This document shows positions 10,241 to 21,689 of a stretch of DNA of 64,000 nucleotides, one piece after another (position 1 is the stretch's first letter; each line of letters begins with the position of its first letter). The notes under the pieces are model-generated. The model was not told where the DNA came from. It saw only the letters and a program-made list of their open reading frames with translations, and did not search any database. The translations under genes and the position numbers were made by a program. This DNA comes from Corylus avellana (Eukaryota > Streptophyta > Magnoliopsida > Fagales > Betulaceae): assembly GCF_901000735.1 (NCBI RefSeq), contig NC_081542.1, positions 44,742,238 through 44,806,237 on the forward strand. Reading direction: 5' to 3'.

Positions 10241-10663
10241 AGAGAGAGAGAGTATGAGTGCTTCATGCTTGGAGAAGTAATGGACAGAGTGAGAAAGGAG
10301 ATCGAAGGAGCCGGAAGTGCAAGCTCAAGGGGTTTTTCGGTCAAGGTGAGTTAATCTTGAGCTTTTATTGATGTTTTTGAAATACCCACCATATTTGAAG
10401 CATGAGTCTATATTTGGATTGCTGATCTTGAGTAGGCAGTGAAGTGAGTTGAGATATTGAATCTAAGTGTTGTTTGATTTTGTTGGGTTTTTGGTTTGGA
10501 CAGCGAGAGAGAGAGAGAGAGAATGAGAGCTTCATGCTTGGAGAAGTAAAGGACAGAGAGAGAAAGGAGATCGAAGGAGGCGGAAGTGCAAGCTCAAGGG
10601 GTTTTTCTGTCAAGGTGAGTTAATCTTGAGCTTTTCTTGATGTTTTTGAAATACCTAAGTATG
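10241..10663 (+). repeat. Tandem copies of the TIR 5'-flank block with an exon-like segment
   Basis: Two direct copies (about 10241-10388 and 10505-10663) of the block found inverted at 2735-3180. In the first copy an ATG at 10280 opens MDRVRKEIEGAGSASSRG and reaches a good donor (CAAG^GTGAGT) at about 10346; in the second copy the ATG is lost (AAAGGAC) but the donor remains. This could be a leader exon of the TIR family or a fragment of another gene. It lies 3.3 kb upstream of copy C. Confidence 0.6.
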
Positions 10664-10744
10664 GATCTATATTTGGATGGTTGTTGGGTTTTTGGTTTGG
10701 GTGGCCGAAAATGGCCGAATTTTTTGGTGGTGTGCATTTTTGAC

Positions 10745-10845
10745 TTTGGGGCCTGAATCCACAACCTCACCCTCCACCTTGCTACAAAGGGAGGAAGTTC
10801 CATTTGAGCTAAAACCATTCTATTCAAATAGGTGTAGAATGAATT
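10745..10845 (-). repeat. tRNA-derived SINE-like fragment
   Basis: The minus strand contains TTAGCTCAAATGG (A-box-like) and GGTTGTGGATTCAG (B-box-like) about 50 bp apart, the arrangement of tRNA-derived plant SINE heads. No cloverleaf can be drawn well enough to call a tRNA gene. Confidence 0.35.
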
Positions 10846-10849
10846 AAAT

Positions 10850-11288
10850 GTAGATGGGACTCTCATGCCTACGTTTATTTTGTGACTTCACCATGTAGCG
10901 CCATGATCCGTTGGCAATGAAGACACTGGATGTAGGTCATATCTAGTAGTCTTCCCTTCTCCCTCGTGTAACTCTAACTTTGGTCCAATCGCTTTCATAG
11001 GCTACATTCTAGAGTAGCAAACATGTAACGCTCACCCAACACCGACAAGTGCAATATTTTACAGATATTCGTGCGCCATTATTACTACAATGTCACTGAT
11101 AAACAAAGCAGCAGAGATGTTATAGAAATGCTAAATATCTCAAATTTTTGTTTTAAAAGTTGGTTTCTAAATAATGTTACTATTTCATGAGTTGATGACA
11201 CACTTTTCAAAATAATAAATCCTATGAGATGGTGACACATCATTTAATTACTAACTTTTATGAATAAAATTTGGGATGTTTAACACTT

Positions 11289-11330
<42 letters not shown>

Positions 11331-12891
11331 TAGTGATATAAAAAGGACTCGTGTCTTCTTTGTATCTACCAAATATGATGTGATTTTTAAAATTACAAGT
11401 ATATCAAAATTTAATAATAATTTCTTAAATTTAATGATAATTTTAAAAGTCATATCATATTTGAAACATTGACTACTACTTTACATAAATAATAATTCAA
11501 CGAAGCACTACAATAACATTGTGATGCAGATGGTAGAAGACATGTTTTGGTACTGCGCCCGATCTTGCAATCGAGCGCACGCGGGGAGTCATTATGTTAT
11601 TTTCGCTTTTTTTTATTATTTAAACCGACTTTATTTCGGTATTAAATTAGAGTTAGGGTTTTTAGGCATCTATAGTTCGTATTGTACTAGGTTTAGAGTC
11701 TTGGGGCTATAAATACATGCTTATAGCCTCTAGAAAAACAATTTATGTTGATTTATCAGTTTTCTTTAATAAGAATTACTCAAATGTGAGTTTTCTTCGT
11801 ATTTTTTCTTGAAACCATAGATAGACTCAATAGTTTTGAGAAAAATTCTTAGGCTTTTGATAGACTCAAAATCTTATCTGCTATTTTATTGTTGTTCTTC
11901 GCTGCAACCTACCAAGTTCATGCTCATGCCAATCATACACTCTAAGCTATTCCCAAATTACATGCAGCTAGCATACACTAACTACTTGAATACTCGGACT
12001 CCAATTCCTTTGCCTTTTCCTACTCTGGTTCCTCCTCCTCTACTACACTTGTTGCAATCTCAATCTCTGTAAAGGGATATTTTATAGGTTGAAACTATGA
12101 GTCCAACTCTCCATAATTATATACTCTTAACCAAAACTCTGTGACGTTAGCCCTCTTGTTCTAATAAAACCTCTCTTTCTGTTTAATTGGAAACTTCTAA
12201 AATATAAATTTGCGGTAGTAAAATACTTTTCCTTGAAATCAAAACGACAGATTTTTCTACTTGAAATTTTGAACTTAAAACTTTTTACTAGCTTTTCTAC
12301 TATCATGGTCAAAACATCAAAGCAAATACGAGTACTTGTTGATTCCATTCAATTCATTTACTAGCCAGATAATAATGAGCAACATACTTATAAAAAAATA
12401 ATAATAATGAGCAACATTTTTTTTTCTAATTGAAAGGGGGCAATGAGCAACATAGTTAAAACAAACATGCTTTAGAAACTCAAACACACACATATATATT
12501 CTTATTAAGAACACAATTCTCTCTTGTTTAACTTTTATTCTAGCATTTTAATGTTTCAACTATTCCTGAACTAGGGTTGCTTTCTCATAATTATGTGATT
12601 GAGCACCAGACTGGCGATCGACTCGGTTGATTTCCTCGTGACTACACAGTGGATCATCGTCATAGAAAAATTACCACAACATGATCGAGCACCAGACTGA
12701 CACTATAGGCAGAGATGAAGGGAGGACCATGACCCTACCCCTTCTTTTGAAAATTTTCAGAGCTTTCTACAAATTCAAAGTCTGCATTAGAATAGCAACC
12801 TTGGGTTGCTTTTGGTGACTTCATTGAACTTTTGCTCCATAAAGCTTGTATCTCGAAATAATTACAGATTCTCTCTCTCGCTGCCTCCCTG

Positions 12892-12955
<64 letters not shown>

Positions 12956-13940
12956 TCTCTCTCTGTATCTCTGCCTCCCTGTATCTCTCTCTCTCTCTTT
13001 ATCTGTGTAGACTGTGTGTGTGTGTGTGTGTGTGTTGACATTTGTGATTCTTCTCCAGCTAGGCTGGACTAGATTAGGGAGGAAATGTAAAATTGTTTTG
13101 GCACAATTTGGTGGTACTTACCATTTTCCAGTTTTTCATGTGACCAACATAAGGGAATATATCATATTTTCTTTGGAATAGGCAATGCCGTACATCTAGG
13201 CTTAATCAATGTGGTGTGCCATCGTTTCTCCTTATAATATGAAAAAAAAAAACTATTTTCATGATGAGTAATGCTGTACATTACTTTCCATCCTCTCAAA
13301 GCCAATGTGGTGTGTTATTCCAACTAAAAGAATCAATTTTTATGTGCCAAATGTTACGGAAAATTACATCACATAAGCTTTGGGAATTAATGAAGTGATG
13401 TATAACATTACTCTTTTATGATTACTAATTGAGTTAACTAATAACTTGTCGCAACAACTTGTGAAGTGAAGATAATTTCTATTTTGTCCCAACAATCTTA
13501 ATATATATTTTATTCATAATTTGGACCCTTTCATAGATATTCTTGATTGAAACCTGCAGTAAACACACCATATAGCAAATGCTACCCATTGGAGAATCAC
13601 ATAACAGATGACACTTTCATTTGCTATTACAAATTGATTTTTATGATTAATTAGTAATCATTAATATGTTAGTATTTCTTTCAAGTTTTATCGACATTTT
13701 TCTTTAACCTTCTATATTTCAGTGAAAAAATGTATCGACTTTTATTCCAATTTTTGTTCTTATTTTGATAATGGAAACATTGACATTTTATTATAAGGTT
13801 TTCTTTAAACTTTGAAATTTTGAGAAGTGTCAACAAGTCTTATATATATATATATATATACACACATATATATATATTATTTTTGTTTCACCCTCCTAAG
13901 ATCAATTTTTGGCTTCGCTGGGAATCTAGTTTAGACGCTT
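10850..13940. other. Intergenic, no gene seen; simple repeats and possible LTR remnant
   Basis: AT-rich sequence without a convincing coding frame. It holds (TA)n at 11290-11327, a possible LTR remnant near 11580-11830 (CTATAAATA TATA-like motif followed by a leader-like sequence, no partner), (CT)n at 12893-12963, (GT)n at 13012-13035 and (TA)n at 13840-13879. The LSLSLS-type frame over 12.8-13.1 kb is produced by the CT repeat. Confidence 0.7.
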
Positions 13941-13944
13941 GAGA

Positions 13945-14706
13945 ATGGTTAGGAGACAAGAAGATAAACAGAAGAATCGGGATGCTACCAATTGGTTGTG
14001 TTTTTCGCGACGGTCGAGAAAAAGAAAGCGGAAACTCGAAACTGTAAAAAACAAAGTAGAAGCTTTTGTGAGTCCAAATATCAAAGCAGTATCAGGGCCA
14101 TGTGACGTGTTCATAAACCACCGAGGGATCGATACGAAGAAAAACATTGCCGGGTTGCTCTACGATCACCTTTCAAGGCTGGGGATTAAGCCTTTCATGG
14201 ACAGCCGAAACATGAAACCTGCATGGGGACAAGTTGTCCAACGAGATTGATGCTGCCATCACAGATTGTAAGGTTGTTGTTGCACTCATCTCGCCCAACT
14301 ATTGTGAGTCCCACCATTGTCTCAATGAGCTCGCTCTTTTAATGGAGTCCAACAAAAGAGTTTTACCCATCTTCTGGGATGTCAAACCCTCCCACCTTCG
14401 GGTTAAGTACATAGGACACCGTTTTTCAGCGAAACAACTCCGGAGATTCGGAAGGGCACTTGAACAAGTTACAGATACCGTTGGACTAACCTTCGACTCC
14501 TCCAGAGGGTACATCACTTTCTATTTTTATTGGTCTTTCTAATAATGGAACAAAATGCTTCACTTGTTTTGCTATTTGATTTCGTTGGTAACTTGGTGAT
14601 CCTTCTATTTTGTCTTTTGTTGTTTTTTGTTTTCAGAGATTGGTCCGAATTCCTCGAAAAAGCTTCCAACGCAATAAAGAATTTGCTTGTGGTAGGAGGT
14701 CAATGA
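13945..14706 (+). pseudogene. TIR-only (TX-type) gene, copy C, frameshifted
   Basis: Exons 13945-14508 and 14637-14706. The ATG at 13945 opens MVRRQEDKQKNR, aligning with the copy D start. The leader is longer than in the other copies (extra KNKVEAFVSPNIKAVSG before CDVFINHRGIDTKKN). After RNMKP, four bases (GCAT, 14221-14224) not present in copies A, B or D shift the frame within the BB loop; the original frame then ends after about a dozen codons. Downstream the domain continues in the new frame with SHHCLNEL, including the catalytic-type Glu, and PIFWDVKPS. The splice sites (GG^GTACAT and TTTTCAG^AGATTGG) still restore RGDWSEF, and the exon 2 frame ends at TGA 14704-14706. Everything but the 4-bp insertion looks maintained, so inactivation is recent or the insertion is a sequence error. 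The most divergent of the four copies. Confidence 0.85.
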
Positions 14707-14904
14707 GTAATTCTACACCCCGCACTGGAGTCCCTCTACTCTCCAGCGTCTATCTCTGCTGATGTGGCCTGCGCCACGTCAAGCCTTTAAATCAAAAAAA
14801 TTGAAAAACACCAAAATATACGGATTACTCTCATTTTTCTCTAAAATTTCAAAATCCCTTCCCTCGTCAGTCGTCTCCATCTTTTGATTCTTTTCCCTCC
14901 TCCA

Positions 14905-16575
14905 ACGGTCGCCATCCACCGGCAACCAGAAGCACCGCCGTGAGCCACCCACAGGCTCCCACGAGCTCGTCCCTCTCCCACGTACTGTTGTCGAGGAGAT
15001 CGTTCCCGAAGCAACCCACCAGCTCCTCCGTCTTCCACAAGTTCCTCCCTCTCCCACCATGGTTCTCCCTCTCCTCCCTTCAGCACACTCCCGCTTCTGA
15101 GGAGCCACCACCACCGTACGGCCACGACGACCCATCATCTTTGCCCGCAGTACATCTCCGACGACCCATCACCACCGCCGACAAGCCGAGACATCAAAAG
15201 AGGTAAGATTATCTCTGTTTCTTCGTTTTGATTTCTTCTCCTCTAGTAGTGTCACATAGATCTGGTTTGTTTAGTTGTCTTTGGATTTCGAATCTGAGTT
15301 GGATTCTTCTAAATCTGGCTAGGTGTGAATCTTAGATTTTTTGTGGGTTGAATCTATGTTTTCTTATTTTTAGGATTTGTAGGATTTGTAGTTTCTTACG
15401 TTTTAGTGAATTTTGAAGGATTCAAGTTTCTGAATCATTGGGCTATGATGATTAGAGTTTTTGTTAGGCTTTTGTTGAATAGAGTTTTTGTAGTACTTAA
15501 GATTATGATTTTGGGCGTGTTTCCTGACCTCTACTGTATTTTTTTTTTTCCTTTTACAGATTTGTGTTGTGTAGTTTGGAATAAGGCTTCTAGTTTTGGA
15601 CTTCCGAGTTGATCATCGTTTTGGGTAGTGCTCTTCTGCACATAAGGTAAGAAAGCCGAACCAAATTTGTTTGCTTTTGGTCCTTTTTTGTTAATTAGGA
15701 TTTTTCTTTTTTGTTTGATCTTATCATTGGGTTATATGCACAGAACATTTTAGACAGGAACTGGTGTATATTATGCTTTTGAGTTTATGGTAAATCATGG
15801 GGGGCACGGAGTGGCATTTTTTTTTTCAATTCATTTTAATCTATATTTTAAAAGGATATAATAATTTGAAGTTACACTCGAGAATTGTTGAAGGACTGTT
15901 CTATGTGATTCAATCTTCGTATGGGACTTGGTATTTTTCAAGAATTTAGAAATGAAATACTCAGTATGTGAGTGCAAGAGATGGAAATACTAATGATGGT
16001 GGATGTAAGAAGGCTAGAGAGGTATTTAGCTTTGTTGCCTATGAGTTTTTGTAATATGGGCATGAAATAATTTTTCTGGGCATGTTGTATTTTGAAAAAA
16101 TTGAAAATGATGTTGAATGAATTCTAGCATTCATTCACAAAAAATCTTGTGTTTTTGGATTCTTGGTTTCTAAAATCTTTAGGAATGCATTCATTACCTT
16201 TTTGAAAGTTTATGAGACTGAGTTGCATTGGGAGATTAATTGGATAATGAGGCAATGTATAGCATTGTTTTTTCTCTTCTTTGAGATGTACTTCAGGTCA
16301 TCATCATACCAACATGCAGGTTTTGAGCTGTTTTTTATTTCAGAATGGACGCCAAGAGGTTCATCCAATTGGTCGAAGAGAAAAAGGAGAGAACTTTGGA
16401 GAAGAAAGAAGCCCCTTTGAAATGGGAGCAGAAAGCTGGAAGCCGCTGCCAAGGCAAAGGCTGATGCCGAAGCCAAAGAGAGGATGCTGAAGGCTGCAAA
16501 GCATAAAAGAAGATCTATGTCCGATTCTGATAGTGGCAGGAAGCATGCCCACTCTGACTCAGGCGGTGACAAAAT
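14905..16575 (+). pseudogene. 5' part of a Lys/Glu-rich protein gene, broken
   Basis: Gene-like architecture without a complete gene: a GC-rich leader exon ending AAAAGAG^GTAAGATT at about 15202, a possible second leader exon ending near 15648 (CATAAG^GTAAGAAA), then acceptor TTTTATTTCAG at 16343 and an ATG at 16345. The exon encodes MDAKRFIQLVEEKK and KKEAPLKWEQK, then a 1-bp insertion near 16434 shifts the frame; in the other frame follow LEAAAKAKADAEAKE, KHKRR and a Ser/Asp-rich stretch. I recognise a charged, coiled-coil-like nuclear-type sequence but cannot name the family with confidence. No later exon is visible. The leader part occurs again, inverted, at 21690-22243. Confidence 0.6.
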
Positions 16576-16827
16576 AGTTTGTGTTGAAAAAAAAAAAATA
16601 TCGGATACATTTATAGTCTGTGTTGGAATTATGGCTATGTAATATAGAGGCCTTTCCTTTCGTGTAATTTATGAAAATATATGGGAATGCACTGCATTTT
16701 GTGTAATTTTGCGAACTTGTTGAATAGAAGGAAAATATTTTGATTTTGTCTAGCTTTTGAAGTGCATGGAAATATGCAGGGAAATGGCAATTGATTGTAT
16801 TTACTTCTGTCTAGTAGCAATTGATAT

Positions 16828-17728
16828 TGTTAGTTCTTGTGTTGGCTTAATTCAGTTCCAAAATGCAAAAGTTACTGTTCACGGGCTCAAACACTGATAT
16901 AGAATGCTCAGAATCCAATCTCCACCGTTCATAATGTAGATTCATGTGTTATAAACGTCCATCCAAAATTTCAGCTCAATCGGACCACAAACGCCCATCG
17001 ATCGGAGCTGTTGATCAAGACTGGACAGGCTAAGTCCGGACATGCCTTCCCCGGGTCTGGACCTCATTTCCAGAAACTTCATTTTTGCTCCGCAAGGCCG
17101 TGTCCGGACAGCCCATTAACCTGTCCGGACACCCCGTACCTATTATGCCCAACAATGTGTTTTTAGTGGGCCCAGGTCTAGGGTTTGATGTACTGATATA
17201 TATACATCATTATAGAAGAGAAATGCACGAATTTCTCACCCCCAGAGAGTTCGTCGGAGGCTGTGCTAAGAGAGATTATATGTGGTGAGCGTTAAATTGA
17301 ATCTCTTAGAGTTTTAGTTATTCCCTTTGATAAATCTACGATTGAAAAGTCTATCGGAGTTCTGGTAAAAGGAAATCATATAGAAGAATTGTGTCAGATG
17401 TTCTGGAAAGGGCTACTGCGGTAGAAGTCAAGTGGGTCACTTGTCGTGTACAAGGAAGAGTCAAAGGTTTTGTAATTCTTCTTGTATTCCTTATTCTTCT
17501 TATAGTGGATTAATTTATTGGGTTTGGCTGCCCCGGAGAGGTTTTACATTTAAAGAATTCTCTAAATGGTTTCCTCTTCGTAACCAAATATCTGTGTTCT
17601 TGAATGTTCATTACATATATGTATTTGGTTGAATATTAACTGTTAGGATAGATCTTATTCCGCATAATCTTTTTGAAACACCTAGACATTTGAATATGTG
17701 TCATTTAGAGTCGTTTTTAAAATTTTCA
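16828..17728 (+). repeat. 5' LTR
   Basis: 901 bp, TG...CA ends, with the promoter-like segment TGATATATATACATCATTAT in its middle. It differs from the 3' LTR at roughly forty positions by eye (about 4-5 percent), so the insertion is old enough to have accumulated mutations but retains its target duplication. Confidence 0.95.
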
Positions 17729-17730
17729 AT

Positions 17731-17742
17731 TGGTATCAGAGC
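17731..17742 (+). promoter_or_regulatory. Primer binding site (initiator tRNA-Met)
   Basis: TGGTATCAGAGC starts two bases after the 5' LTR, the standard plant retrotransposon site complementary to the 3' end of initiator tRNA-Met. Confidence 0.95.
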
Positions 17743-17795
17743 AGGTTTACTTTGTTTGGATTAAATTCCTGAGTGAGATCCTTGACTTCTTTGCT

Positions 17796-18323
17796 ATGAA
17801 TACTCCTCAATCCCTTAGCATGGATTCTGATGAGGAGATTGACCTTCAGATGACCTATAACAAGCTCTTTAAGAAATTTGTTAAATTGACTCATCATCAT
17901 CAAATTTCCCTTAAAAAGCTTAATGATGTTGAGCATGAGAAAGAGTCTTTGGTTATTAAATTGTCTAAATCACATGCCTTAGTTGACTCTTTGAAATTTG
18001 AAAATACTATGCTTATTGATAAATTGGGTGCTTCTACTTCACATGCTTCTAATTCTGAAAGAAAAACTTTGTTTGTTAAACATGTGAAAGTCGAAGAAGT
18101 CAACGCCAATATAGGTTGCTTGGATAAGGGCAAAACTTTTTGTATGAATACTTGTGTGAAGCCCGAATTCAAGGCTCTTTCAAGGAAACAAACTCATGCA
18201 AAGTTTGTTCCTATATGCCACCATTGTGGAATTATTGGTTATATTAGACCAAATTGTTCTAAGTTGAAATCCCAAAGGCTTTGGAATAAAAAGGCTACTC
18301 CTAAGAAAGAAAAGGTGGTGTAG
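17796..18323 (+). CDS. Gag-like protein of the non-autonomous element
   Basis: From the ATG at 17796, about 175 residues: an acidic start (MDSDEEIDLQ), a predicted coiled coil with long charged helices (residues about 15-75), and a C-terminal knuckle CHHCGIIGYIRPNC, in which Tyr replaces the His of the CX2CX4HX4C gag consensus. It is Lys-rich at the end. Gag packages element RNA; the changed His may weaken zinc and RNA binding. The frame ends at TAG 18321-18323, and gag-like coding resumes in another frame downstream. Confidence 0.75.
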   Translation: MNTPQSLSMDSDEEIDLQMTYNKLFKKFVKLTHHHQISLKKLNDVEHEKESLVIKLSKSHALVDSLKFENTMLIDKLGASTSHASNSERKTLFVKHVKVEEVNANIGCLDKGKTFCMNTCVKPEFKALSRKQTHAKFVPICHHCGIIGYIRPNCSKLKSQRLWNKKATPKKEKVV

Positions 18324-18331
18324 AGTCATGT

Positions 18332-18649
18332 TTGTCTAGATCTAAGTATATGTATATCCCTCCTCATATGAGACAAGCTTCTCCAAAATTTGTCCATACC
18401 TGCCATCATTATGGCAAAGTTGGTCATATTCGACCTAACTATTTTAAGTTGAGACCTCGTGAGCATAAGAGTGAGAATTCATATTCTAGGAAAGGTTTTG
18501 AAGGGCTATGCATAATGATGAAAGGAGTGTTATCTAGGTTAGATGAGTTTGACAAGAGTCACAAATCTGTACCTAGGGTTAAGAAGGTTTGGGTTAGGAA
18601 GGTCAATACCATTCACCCTTTGAGGGGGAGTGGTGGTGAACTCACCTAG
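18332..18649 (+). pseudogene. Second gag knuckle region, out of frame
   Basis: Continues the gag region in a shifted frame. It contains CHHYGKVGHIRPNY, a knuckle with both outer Cys positions changed to Tyr, and RVKKVWVRK, the segment that in related complete copia elements leads into the protease. The frame then runs into non-coding sequence rich in GAGGGGGAG motifs, which marks the internal deletion. Confidence 0.65.
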
Positions 18650-19917
18650 AGTAAGGTGGTCCATAACATGCCTAGGATTGGTTTCTTGCATATTTCTTCA
18701 TATCCTAGAGCATGTAGCATTCATTGCATTGCATTTATTTTTTTTGTTTTTTAAATTTCAGTTTTGCATATATATGCATTGCATTAATTTTGTGCATTTT
18801 ATTTTTTTAAAAAAAAAAATTCAAAAAGACAAAAATATTTTTTTTAGGTTGTCTCCTTATTTTTGTCATATGCACCTTGATAGTCCATAAATTTCTCATG
18901 TATACTTCATGGATCCAATTCCTTATATCTCAAAATGTGCTTATTATACATGAGATGAATATTTATTAATGGGCTGATTTTTTTTTGCCTAAGCTTATGC
19001 TTCTATGGTACATTTTACCTATGCTTGAACTCTTGTGCACATTTAAGCTTAAATTGAGTATGAATTTGGCCTTAAGGGTGAGTTATGTTAGGCAACCATA
19101 TGAGGTTTTTAACTAGTCATATTTTCCAAATTGACCATATGCTAGTTGAACCCAGGGCTTAAAAATTCCTGCTTTCTCTTTTGTGATAAGCACCAAAAGT
19201 TTAAAGACACTTTCTCAAAGAGAAAAATAAATAAGATAGTGAAACAAATAAAATCAAAAGATCATATTCCAAAAGGAATTTATTTCACTATGTCAAACTT
19301 GTGCAAAATGTATTACAAAGATAAATGTATAGGATAAGAGTGGCAAGGCCCTAGTATGATAAGGTTTGATTTTTGATTTGATATACTTGTCAAAACCTCA
19401 TGGTGGAGAACTTTCTCCTCATTTTGTAAGTTGAAAATTTTTCTCTTTGGATGGCTTACACACACACCACACAAGCATGGGTTGAATGAAACATTTTTCT
19501 TTGCTTGGGTTAAGCAATATGAGTTTCTTGCCATTTCTAGTCTCATGTATATTTTGCATATTTGGAGCATGTTTGGGATAATCATTGTGCAATACATGAG
19601 TCATTGATGTATATATCATGTGTGTTCATTTGACTTTTGAGGGGGAGAAACATGTTTTTCCTTTTCCAATTTCTTGTTGATAATTGAGTCATCCATTGAG
19701 GGGGAGTTTTGCTGATGTTTCTTTATGATCTTGCATTCTACGTCATTTTTTTTCATGAGTTTTATTTACGTATTCTTGTTCCACGTGTGCCTTGATGTAC
19801 TTTGTGAAGTGTTTCAGGAAACATTAAGACCTTTTATCATTCTATGACAAAAAGGGGGAGTAAATATGGGGAGATGATGGGATTGGCTCGGCATTTTGGT
19901 TTTGTCACTGAATTGCC

Positions 19918-19929
19918 AAAGGGGGAGTT
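19918..19929 (+). promoter_or_regulatory. Polypurine tract
   Basis: AAAGGGGGAGTT directly precedes the 3' LTR and would prime plus-strand DNA synthesis. Similar GGGGGAG motifs occur several times upstream in the interior. Confidence 0.9.
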
Positions 19930-20831
19930 TGTTAGTTCTTGTGTTGACTTAATTCAGTTCCAAAATGCAGAGGCTACTGTTCACGGGCTCAAACACTGAT
20001 ATAGAATGCTCAGAATCCAATCTCCACCATTCATAATGTAGATTCATGTGTTATAAACGTCCCTCCAAAATCTCAGCTCAATCGGACCACAAACACCCAT
20101 CGATCAGAGCTGTTGATCAAGACTGGATAGGCTGGGTTCGGACATGCCTTCCCCTGGTCCGGATCTCATTTCCAGAAACTTCATTTTTGCTCCGCAAGGC
20201 CGTGTCCGGACAGCCCATTAACCTGTCCGGACACCCCGTACCTATTATGCCCAAAAATGTGTTTTTAGTGGGCCCAGGTCTAGGGTTTGGATGTACTGAT
20301 ATATATACATCATTATAGAAAAGATATGCACGAATTTTTCACCCCCAGAGAGTTCGTCGGAGGCTGTGCTAAGAGAGATTATATGTGGTGAGCGTTAAAT
20401 TGAATCTCTTAGAGTTTTAGTTATTCCCTTTGATAAATCTACGATTGAGAAGTCTATCGGAGTTCCGGTAAAAGAAAATCATATAGAAGAATTGTGCCAG
20501 ATGTTCTGGAAAATGCTACTACAGTAGAAGTCAAGTGGGTCGCTTGTCGTGTACAAAGAAGAGTCAAAGGTTTTGTAATTCTTCTTGTATTTCTTATTTT
20601 TCTTATAGTGGATTGATTTCCTAGGTTTGGCTGCCCCGGAGAGGTTTTACATTTAAAGAGTTCTCTAAATGGTTTCCTCTTCGTAACCAAATATCTGTGT
20701 TCTTGAATGTTCATTACATATATGTATTTGGTTAAATGTTAACTGTTAGGATAGATCTTATTCCGCATAATCTTTGTGAAACACCTAGACATTTGAATAG
20801 GTGTCATTTGTAGTCGTTTTTAGAATTTTCA
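19930..20831 (+). repeat. 3' LTR
   Basis: 902 bp, partner of 16828-17728, ending TTTTCA followed by the GATAT target duplication. Confidence 0.95.
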
Positions 20832-21689
20832 GATATGCTAGTAAATACTTTGACAATTTGATTAGATTAACTCTTATTATCCACTAACTATATGTGACAT
20901 CGAAAAATGGTTGTGGACAGCACAAATATCAAGTCCTCTTGCCTGCTTTCAAACTCATTTTTTTATGATTTATAAAAACATCATTCATTGTTGGAATGTT
21001 TCAACACCACAGAGGGCGCACTTCGGTTTAAAACTAAATGAGCCCACACTACGAACAAGCCATATGAAAGGATAATGGAAACGTTCAAGAAAATGGAGCC
21101 ATCTCCACAAATGGTAGGATCAAATCATGGATACATATTATGTTCACAGAATTACATAATTTGTTTACATAAATTATTTTCATAAATTACATGATAATAC
21201 ATATTCTGTTCATCAGAAGCAATTTGATACGCCAACATAATATTTATGCAATCAATGACAGAGAAAATCAGCACTGTCCAAGATGAACAATGTTAAACCA
21301 TCTCCTAGTCCAATAAATGCAGCAAGTGTACCAAAAGTATTTCCTGTATGGCAAAAAACACTCTTAGATTGAAATAGAGCCAAACCAAAAGAAATGGATC
21401 AGGGTATAAAAACCAACAAGCGAACACATCCTTCAGTAATCAACAAAACCTTCAAAAATCTCAACAAAAATCACTCGGTCAATCTAGAAGAAAGAAGCTA
21501 GAAAAACCCATAAAACCACATCACATAACCGTTGTTAAGGTAGCAGCAGCATCTACCTCATCTCATTCTTCTCACGAAGATTCTGCTACTGATTATTTTG
21601 GAAATCAGCTCTCATACAGATCCTGCCGCGAGAATAATGGAAATCAATTCAATAGACAAAAAGTGGAATTGAAACCAATTCTTCACTGC
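20832..21689. other. Intergenic, no gene seen
   Basis: Sequence between the 3' LTR and the inverted leader segment. No convincing frame, RNA gene or repeat was recognised. A few transcript-like patches (ATCAACAAAACCTTCAAAAA) have no support as exons. Confidence 0.5.

Larger units (their letters stand above)
16828..20831 (+). mobile_element. Complete internally deleted copia-type LTR element
   Basis: Two LTRs of about 901 bp in direct orientation, both TGTTAG...TTTTCA, flanked by the 5-bp target duplication GATAT (16823-16827 and 20832-20836). A tRNA-iMet primer binding site (TGGTATCAGAGC) and a polypurine tract (AAAGGGGGAGTT) are at the correct ends. The 2.2-kb interior has only gag remnants with CCHC-like knuckles and no protease, integrase, RT or RNase H, so it would depend on enzymes from a relative. 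Confidence 0.95.

Noticed and set aside
10747..10816. tRNA gene on the minus strand
   Set aside because: A- and B-box-like motifs are present but no complete cloverleaf can be drawn; called SINE-like instead.
12806..13072. 88-codon frame rich in Leu-Ser
   Set aside because: It is the translation of a (CT)n microsatellite.
14779..15138. 119-codon Gly/Arg-rich minus-strand frame
   Set aside because: Lies opposite the GC-rich leader exon of a broken gene; composition reflects GC content and there are no motifs.
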